This document shows, in pieces, positions 57,861 to 64,000 of a DNA stretch of 64,000 nucleotides. The DNA is taken from contig CM072345.1 of assembly GCA_036874045.1 (NCBI GenBank), positions 15,158,001 to 15,222,000 on the forward strand, written 5' to 3'. Within the stretch, counting starts at the first letter, position 1. Each line of letters starts with the position of its first letter. Made by a program: the position numbers and the translations under genes. The DNA comes from Cymodocea nodosa. Taxonomy: Eukaryota; Streptophyta; Magnoliopsida; Alismatales; Cymodoceaceae. The notes below the pieces were generated by a model. It did no database searches. It was not told the origin of the DNA and was given only the letters and a program-made list of their open reading frames with translations.

Positions 57861-59150
57861 ACCAAGGAATCCATCCGAGAAAGCTTTCTTTTGTTTTCTT
57901 TTGCGCTAGTAATTAGATCCAATGTTAAGATATGGGTAGACATGGGATTTGTGGGTAATACCATTGCAGTAGGATTTAAAATAACAACTGTCGACCATTA
58001 CCAGCAAGAAAGCTTTTCATTTTTCTCGTATGGGTGATGATATTCTTAGTTGGACTTGAAGTTTTTTATAAAAAGATTACAAAAGAGGAGTAGGAAGAGA
58101 AGACCAACTGTATATACCACCGTTGATAATTAGCTGGTCACCATTTCACCACGTAAAAGGTGTTTACGTTATTGCTTTCTTCTCAAATACATGAAATATA
58201 TGGAATGCACTTTTGAAATTTTGATGAGATCTTTGGGGGGGGGGGGGGGGGGGGACTCGTTCCCAATAGAAGTACTCATTTTTATAGAAAAGAGTGATGC
58301 CGTTTAAAATATCAAGTAGCCGCAAGGAAGGATCACTGTGAATATCACCAAGAAATTCAACTGTTGTGTCGACGGTAGGTAACATCGAGAAGTTCTGCAC
58401 ATGTTCTCGTTTTCTAATAATTTCCTATTCCTACTTCCAAATTCTAATTAAACAGGCACCGGAAGAATATTTTTAATCTTATACCTCTCACAGTCTAGTG
58501 TGAGGACTCGTCCTTTGCAAAAATCAATAACATCGTCGTCTATGTTGTGGTATATAAGTTGCCGAATAAAACTTCTGAAAATATTTAGTTACATCAAGAT
58601 TAGATTATTATGAGTTCTCCGCTTACGTTAGTTAACGCACCTAAAGAAGCAAAATCATACACACCATGCTTTCTAATATATTCTTTTATTTAATTTAAAA
58701 TTTCGCTTGTAAGGTACTACCATTAATTAATTTACAGTTAGAAATGGTAATCAGAAATTTCGATTATAAGCCCAACCATATACGTAGATAATTGGATAGA
58801 TTAAATTTAAAGCAAACGTTAAAATGCAAATCAAAATTAGTACAACGTAAAAATTTACCGAACTCAGATCGAACCGATGTGTTCTATTATTTAATTTGAC
58901 ATTTCGCTTATGTACTTCTTTCTCTTGCAAATTAAAATATTATTATTATTATTACTATTATCAATCTTGATCGTTTCTAATCATCTGGCGGATAAATTCT
59001 CCTGCTTACTTTTCTGCAAGCACCGAAATTCTGTTTTTACGTCCATTGTGATTTTCTCATTTCAAATTAGATTGTGAATTGAAATTCTCAATTATAGGTA
59101 GGTATACATCCGTACATAATTAAATAAATTAGATTCAAGGTAAAACGTTC
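57861..59150. other. Intergenic between bHLH and module B
   Basis: AT-rich and without a gene. Loosely repeated blocks of about 200 bases occur from 58650 to 59210 (ttatttaattt(a/g)a(a/c)atttcgct; ata(c/t)(g/c)tag/cgtacataattggat/aaat-agattaaa). They may be further decayed pieces of the module upstream region. Confidence 0.45.
58235..58254 (+). repeat. Run of 20 G
   Basis: Twenty consecutive G bases on the plus strand in AT-rich DNA between the bHLH gene and module B. Length is likely to vary or be affected by sequencing. Confidence 0.9.
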
Positions 59151-59364
59151 GAATTCAGATATTATTACTTCGTTTCTCTTGTCCATTGATTAATAGTATT
59201 TAAAATGTAAGCTCGACGTACGTAAAAATATTGCCTTTTACGGTTTGAGATCGATTTCAAATACTCTTCATTCATTTCTCCCATATATCCATCCATCCAT
59301 CCACTGATTAATAATATTAATTAGTTTACACCACTCACACCGGCCGTCAATTAATTCCGTGGCC

Positions 59365-59937
59365 ATGGCGTCCTCCAACTCTTCTTCCGGTAACCATGGC
59401 GGCGGCGGCGGCGGCAGCGGCAGCGGCAGCGGCAGCGGTAGCATTATCTCCGAGAACGAGACGATAAGGCGCTTCCAAATCCAAACGATCGAACAAACGA
59501 TGAACGACATCCTCCGTGATTTGTTGGATTCCTTGCAATCAGACCTCATCTCTTCCTCCCCCCTTCTCGAATGGCTTTCTTTCGACTCCGACGTCCGACG
59601 TGTGTACCACGAGAAGGCGTTAATGGAGATGGAATCCGTAAGGAAAATCCTTGCCGACCTCGCCCTCCTGATGTATTCCCTCCGCACGAGCACGTCCTCG
59701 TACGACGGCGAAGTGAAGAACCACAGGCAGTTGGTGATGAGGTTCCACGACCATCTGTGCCTGTTGATGGAGACCGCAAAAAAGCGCGCGAAGAAGATTG
59801 AAAGCTTTCGAGTGGCGGCGGCCACCTTGACGTTGGCCGGGTTCGTCCCAGGAAGAGTCTCACGTGAGACGAGCGTGAGGCGGGCGTTGAAGGAGGCTGA
59901 GGGTTTGGATGCGGAGTACAGATGTCTGCTGCTTTAA
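59365..59937 (+). CDS. Unrecognised 190-aa protein (module B, paralogue of 39566-40156)
   Basis: Single-exon ORF from ATG at 59365 (context gccATGG) to TAA at 59937, 190 codons. The GTG two codons upstream is in frame, but the ATG has the better context and matches the start of module A. After M-A-S-S-N-S-S-S-G comes a glycine/serine run coded by a GGC/AGC microsatellite (about 59398-59440). The conserved core follows: ILRDLLDSLQSDLISS, LSFDSDVRRVYHEKAL, then KKRAKKIESFR, FVPGRVSRET and RRALKEAEGLDAEYRCLLL. The acidic SSDDED repeats of module A are missing. No family recognised, and no signal or membrane segment is evident. It is GC-rich in AT-rich flanks. It may be a lineage-specific nuclear or cytosolic protein; this is a guess from composition. 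It lies convergent with the HYPK-like gene, whose stop is 0.8 kb downstream. Confidence 0.7.
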   Translation: MASSNSSSGNHGGGGGGSGSGSGSGSIISENETIRRFQIQTIEQTMNDILRDLLDSLQSDLISSSPLLEWLSFDSDVRRVYHEKALMEMESVRKILADLALLMYSLRTSTSSYDGEVKNHRQLVMRFHDHLCLLMETAKKRAKKIESFRVAAATLTLAGFVPGRVSRETSVRRALKEAEGLDAEYRCLLL

Positions 59938-60260
59938 TTACCGCTAGGACACCAACTTCGGCATTTTATAATTTCTCCGGTACTTGTGCTCCGTAGAGTT
60001 GTCGTTAACTATTCCTTCTTCTTTTTTGTTTTTTCAAGTAGGTTGTTATCGATTATTCTCGGACCAGAGAATGATGACGATGAATTGATTCTTTCTTTCA
60101 ACCACTAAATATCAATTTTCGTTGAAATGTCGTTAGTTGGAAAATTGTCTATGCTCCCTGCTTTACCTTCCAAATCTTGCCTTTTCAAGGAAAAAAAAAA
60201 AACCATGGAAAGAAGTCGTAGATTGCAAAAGAAAAACTTTAAAAAGCCTGCTAAGGGATC
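59938..60260 (+). repeat. 3' flank of module B, homologous to 39300-39565
   Basis: After the module B stop: aacttcggcattttataatt, tctccggtacttg, aagtaggttgttatcgatta, ttctcggaccagagaa, gaattgattctttct, tatcaattttcg. It continues with ctgctttacctt and gattgcaaaagaaaaacttt, words also found at 38750-38870 and 37700-37760 on the minus strand. Confidence 0.7.
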
Positions 60261-60772
60261 GAGAATCCCAGACACAAAGTATTGAGAAGTGGGCAAGAGG
60301 TAGGCCGACTGGCATCTCCATCCTCAAAAAATCATCCATCCATCAATCTGATCTATCAAATCCCAAGATGATGGCAGGTTTCTTGAGTTTTTTTTTGGCA
60401 ACGAGATGGAAGAAAAATGAAGGGGGAAGAAATAACTCACGCTTAAACAAACATGGTCAAAACGGAGTTATATACATGCCGCACCCATCACAATAATCAC
60501 ATCAACGGAAGAACCTGATTGAAAAGTCAAAGCATGCCCTTCAATTCCCAAGTCATACAAATTATCAAGATTATGCATATTAAACAAGGAATAACATACC
60601 AACTCCATCAAAATTCAAAATAACCAAGCTTCTAGCTATAGCACATTCATCAAGGACTATTGGATGATGAGAAGACAGGAATTTTCAGTACCTCATCAGA
60701 AGTATAAGGCATATCTAATAGCGCTTACATTCCATGACGAGTGGTACAAAATATGGGAATCGTTCAATCCCC

Positions 60773-60988
60773 CTAGCGAAGCAAGAAACGTATAGCGGCT
60801 ACTGCATCACCTTTATGTTCACGCAATGTTCGCTCCGCAACCTTCTTGTCAAGCTAAATGGTTGGAAAACAATGAACATTAGCAGCCATGTGACTTAAGG
60901 ATTAAAATATGAAAAACCCACCTCAAGCTCATTTGCAATTATATCGACATCAGCCGCATTGATCTTTACGGCAGCGAGTTCCTTCTCC
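60773..60988 (-). CDS. HYPK: HYPK-like protein, last two exons (upstream exons not found)
   Basis: Two short minus-strand exons. The first, 60988-60922, follows acceptor aacag; after one split-codon base it reads EKELAAVKINAADVDIIANE then L-E, with donor GTGGGT. The second, 60853-60773, reads LDKKVAERTLREHKGDAVAA, I-R-F-L-L-R and TAG. Together they give the UBA-like C-terminal domain diagnostic of HYPK/NAC-alpha-related proteins. HYPK binds the NatA N-acetyltransferase (NAA10/NAA15) at the ribosome and stabilises or tunes it; that is family knowledge. The family is about 110 residues long, so about 60 N-terminal residues must lie in exons to the right that I could not identify. The upstream region contains copia debris, so a large intron, an exon beyond the window, or a broken gene are all possible. 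Confidence 0.8.
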
Positions 60989-62002
60989 CTGTTAACAGAG
61001 AATAAAAAAAACAAAAAGCAAGTCACCATTCTGAAGCAGTTGATTTTCACCTTCCCAACCTTAATCCCAATAGCAAGCCAGAACAAGGAAACAATAATTG
61101 CTCCCATAAAAAGTGGACAAAAGGACCTCGAGAGTTGAAGACAGTGAAGTATCAAGTTTATACCAAGAAATGAATTTGAAAAATTGGGCAAGCAGGCCAA
61201 TCACTATAAATGCAAATGTATAACTAAGGACCACCAGAATTGCATGAACAGAAAAACGCTAATAAACTGATCATATGCAACAGAACCCATATGCTTTAAG
61301 GTAAGCATAACAAACAAAATGGAGAATAAAGCAAATTCTTTGCTGTTGGAAAAAATGGGTCAGCAATGGGAGCACATCGTACAAGACGAGACAATGAAGA
61401 AAGGATCTCCTAAAATATTGATATCTCCATACTGAGATCAAATCTAATAGGATAATTGAAGCCTGGTCTTTGTACCAATCGTCAGTTTAATAAGAATCTT
61501 TTGAGAGGCATTTGATAGAGAAAATAGACAAGGCGAAGATGAAGAATTTTGGTGTAGGCTATATGTGATTAGATCTATAAAAGGAAGGTGTCATACATTT
61601 TTCTTAGCAATAATTGTTGGATGGATTCTGTCTAAAATCTTTTGGCAGAAAAAATTCCAGCCAAACTTCTCATCAGAAAAGAGATGCGTCCTAAGGAGAG
61701 TAAATATTTGTGGTGAATAATATTCTCCATGACCCTCTCACAACCTTACAGTGACTTCTGATCGCGAGAAAGGTGTATCTGATTCAATGGCATGATTGCC
61801 AAGTTTCATAAGTGACGATATTAATAACATTATACAAGATAATCTTGCATCAATGATGAGTTAGTCAAGGTCTAATTTTTAGCCGAGAGTGAAAACTGAA
61901 TAAATATATTAGATGCACTTCAATAGTATATCCTACTTTTCCCTCTTATTAGATAGCTTAATATATTTTTGTTGATAGTTGGTTTAACATATATTCGTAA
62001 CA
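60989..62002. other. Upstream of the HYPK-like exons, no exon identified
   Basis: Should contain the N-terminal HYPK exons if the gene is compact, but I could not find the expected upstream helix in any minus-strand frame. Otherwise AT-rich and unremarkable. Confidence 0.4.
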
Positions 62003-62212
62003 CTAACACATGCTGAAATTCAGAGCCCATCTAAACTGATATATGAATACGTGATTGACTGCATCAACATGACAAATGGCTCTCTCTAGCATCCGCCAAA
62101 CTATTTTTCTAGGTAACTCTTCAGAATGAATGAAGCTGCCTAGCTCTGTATTTCTGTACTTGAGAAGTGGGGATATCGCTCCCATTATAATCTCTTCCAC
62201 ATGAATAAAATG
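62003..62212 (-). other. Unrecognised open fragment next to an LTR
   Basis: The minus-strand frame is open for about 70 codons (for example LPRKIVWRMLERAICHVDAV), with an acceptor-like tttacag at its upstream edge, where a copia LTR begins. Composition looks protein-like but I recognise no family. It could be an exon of the HYPK-side gene, a host gene fragment or chance. Confidence 0.2.
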
Positions 62213-62640
62213 TGCTGTAAACACAAGGAATGGTAAAAGTGGGTTGCACCATCAACCAAATATAAGGTCTCTATATATAGAGACTACATAGAGAAAAAGG
62301 TACAAGTTAAATAATTTGGAACTAAAGTAACATACAATATATAACCCACACATGGTATCGTAATACTCTAACACTCCCTCTCAAGTTGAGCATCTAACTT
62401 TTGTCAAACTCAATAACAACTTCAACAAACTTAAATATAGCAAAAAAAATAGATACATAGAAAAGGCAGCACTGGTTGTTGTAGCTAAAGTAGAAACAAC
62501 AGGAGTAATTTGAAATAGAACTATTTCTCAGATAATATTAGATTAATCATTGGATGATAAAATTTGAGACAGTAAAACAAATAGACAAATCTAATTTATC
62601 TTTAAGAAGGAAAAATAAGTAGATAGATGTGATACAAGTA
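62213..62640 (-). mobile_element. LTR and adjoining interior of a minus-strand copia/TRIM relative
   Basis: On the minus strand: polypurine tract caacttgagagggag, then LTR from TGTTAG at 62373 to about 62213. Upstream interior words (atatttaagtttgttgaa, caaaagttagatgctcaact) match the interior end of the TRIM-like element in E1 intron 1 (gtttaagtttattgaa, caaattagatgctccaact). The other LTR was not found, so it is a fragment. Confidence 0.5.
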
Positions 62641-63039
62641 AAAATCTAGTTGAGTTACCAAGTATGGATGGAGGTAACTCTATGACTGTAAGACCAGAAG
62701 TTCAATGGCCATTACAAGTATACTATAGATTTTAGGGAACATAAACAACTCCTACACCTAAAGCATCTTCAACCATGAATGCAAGTTTAACTTAATCGTC
62801 AAAGCCCTTTGAGCTACCCATTACCTTATGAAAGGGTAAACAGATTTGTAATACACATCCTATTTCTCATTTCATATCCTATGATTGCCTAACAACCTTT
62901 TTTCAAGATTGTGCATTGTTTATAAGAACTGCCAAGAAACCTTATCAATATCACATTCAAAAGTAACTATGGATGAAGACATGTTAACTCTTTCATCTTG
63001 TGGTACATGTGAACTTCAACTTGTAGATGCCAACATAGT

Positions 63040-64000
63040 CATTTGTAGATAAGTCTTCACTATCAAGCGTAAATCTAACAATACTGTGGACAAGACAAGG
63101 CTTGTTGCTTATGGCTTTAGACAAATTTATAGGGTGGATTATGTAGGGACCTCTTCCTTGGTTGCTAGGTTGAATTGAATCTCAATGTTTTTATCTAAAA
63201 CCATCAACCAAGCATGGGAGCTACATTAATCAGACATGAAGAATACCTTTCTTTATGGTGATCTCAAAAAGCAGGCTAATAAAGCAACCCCCAAGGTATA
63301 ATGGTCAAGGAGAGGATAAAGTGTGTCACTTGATAAATACTAAAGTCCATGTATATGGTTTGAAAAGTTAAGCACAATGATTGAATAAGGAGATTTTAGG
63401 AGATGCACCACTGATCATTTAGTATTCTATAAGAAGTTTACAACTGGATGTATCATTATTGCAACCTATGTAGATGATATATTTGTGTTAAATAGTGATT
63501 CTTTGGAATATAAAGACAAAAGGATACCTTAAGACACACTTTATTACTAAGGATATAGGTAGACCATAATATTTTCTTGATAATGAATTTTCCTACTCCA
63601 ATGGGAGGATATGACGATCCTAAAGGAAATATGCTTTAGTTTTGCTATAGGAGACTAGACTCTTTAGTGCCTCCAAAGAGTAGAACCCAAGTTTTTGAGA
63701 TAATACTTTGAGACACTTGAAGAACCCAAGATAGTATAAAAGGCTGATTGGCAAGCTCATTTATTTGATAGTTACTCAAATTGACATTACATTTGCAATA
63801 GGTTTACTTTTCTGTCTCATGAATGAGCTCTGTAATTCCTTGGGAAGGAACCATTCGTGTGCTTGCCTACACTAAATTGACTCCCAAGAAAAGTCTGATC
63901 TATGAGATACACAGACAGGAAAGCACATAGTCGCTAGTGGTTGGGAGGAGGGTGATGGCCAGGTTTTCCTAGCTACTTAAATCTCTTGCACTACTAGACT
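63040..64000 (+). mobile_element. Ty1/copia pol remnant (RT), runs to the right edge
   Basis: Broken plus-strand frames give TRLVAYGFRQIYRVDYVGTS, later WFEKLSTMIE, CTTDHLVFYKKF and the RT box ATYVDDIFVLNSDS near 63470, then KRLIGKLIYLIVTQIDITFA near 63740. The order and motifs are copia RT into the RNase H connection. Dense stops show an old copy. It differs in sequence from the element at 20558-23675. Confidence 0.7.

Noticed and set aside
59268..59825. Long minus-strand ORF over module B
   Set aside because: Antisense shadow, including low-complexity Pro/Ala runs from the GGC microsatellite.
28041..60988. A functional gene cluster linking E1, CCT2, HYPK and modules A/B
   Set aside because: Genes are on both strands, kilobases apart and individually spliced; shared protein-quality themes alone do not show a system.

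Overview
The window is nuclear DNA of a flowering plant. Its conserved genes are split by many GT-AG introns, their proteins read as plant orthologues, and the introns hold decayed Ty1/copia, Ty3/gypsy, LINE and PIF/Harbinger-like elements. A monocot is possible from the look of the E1 N-terminus, but I cannot settle the lineage from sequence alone.

Layout, left to right. (1) 1-26,075, minus strand: the 5' half of a WD40 gene of the WDR6/TRM734 type. I placed twelve exons (about 719 codons) and the gene runs off the left edge. Its introns are very large and carry a PIF/Harbinger-like element (1,255-1,885), a gypsy remnant between copia-like LTRs (about 2,720-9,705), a copia element with a LINE fragment inside (11,943-14,439), another LINE tail (17,255-17,560) and a copia element with recognisable LTRs and target-site duplication (20,558-23,675). 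(2) 28,041-35,160, minus strand: a complete ubiquitin-activating enzyme E1 gene (UBA1 type), six coding exons, 1,026 codons from the only usable AUG. Its first intron holds a 1.1-kb TRIM-like retroelement. (3) 36.2-40.2 kb: degenerate repeats ending in an intact, unrecognised 196-aa gene on the minus strand (module A). (4) 41.5-54.5 kb, plus strand: a complete CCT-beta chaperonin subunit gene, eleven coding exons, 527 aa, with a six-base first coding exon. (5) 57,243-57,506, plus strand: a small atypical bHLH gene. (6) 59,365-59,937, plus strand: module B, an intact paralogue of module A whose flanks are also homologous. (7) 60,773-60,988, minus strand: the last two exons of a HYPK-like gene. 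(8) The right end holds copia fragments in both orientations.

The recognised genes share protein-homeostasis and translation themes (tRNA wobble methylation partner, ubiquitin activation, cytosolic chaperonin, ribosome-associated NatA partner). They are separate eukaryotic transcription units and I see no evidence that they form a linked system.

The most novel item is the A/B module: two intact genes in opposite orientation about 19 kb apart, a truncated third copy, and several further decayed copies of the 3' flank. I recognise no protein family for it.
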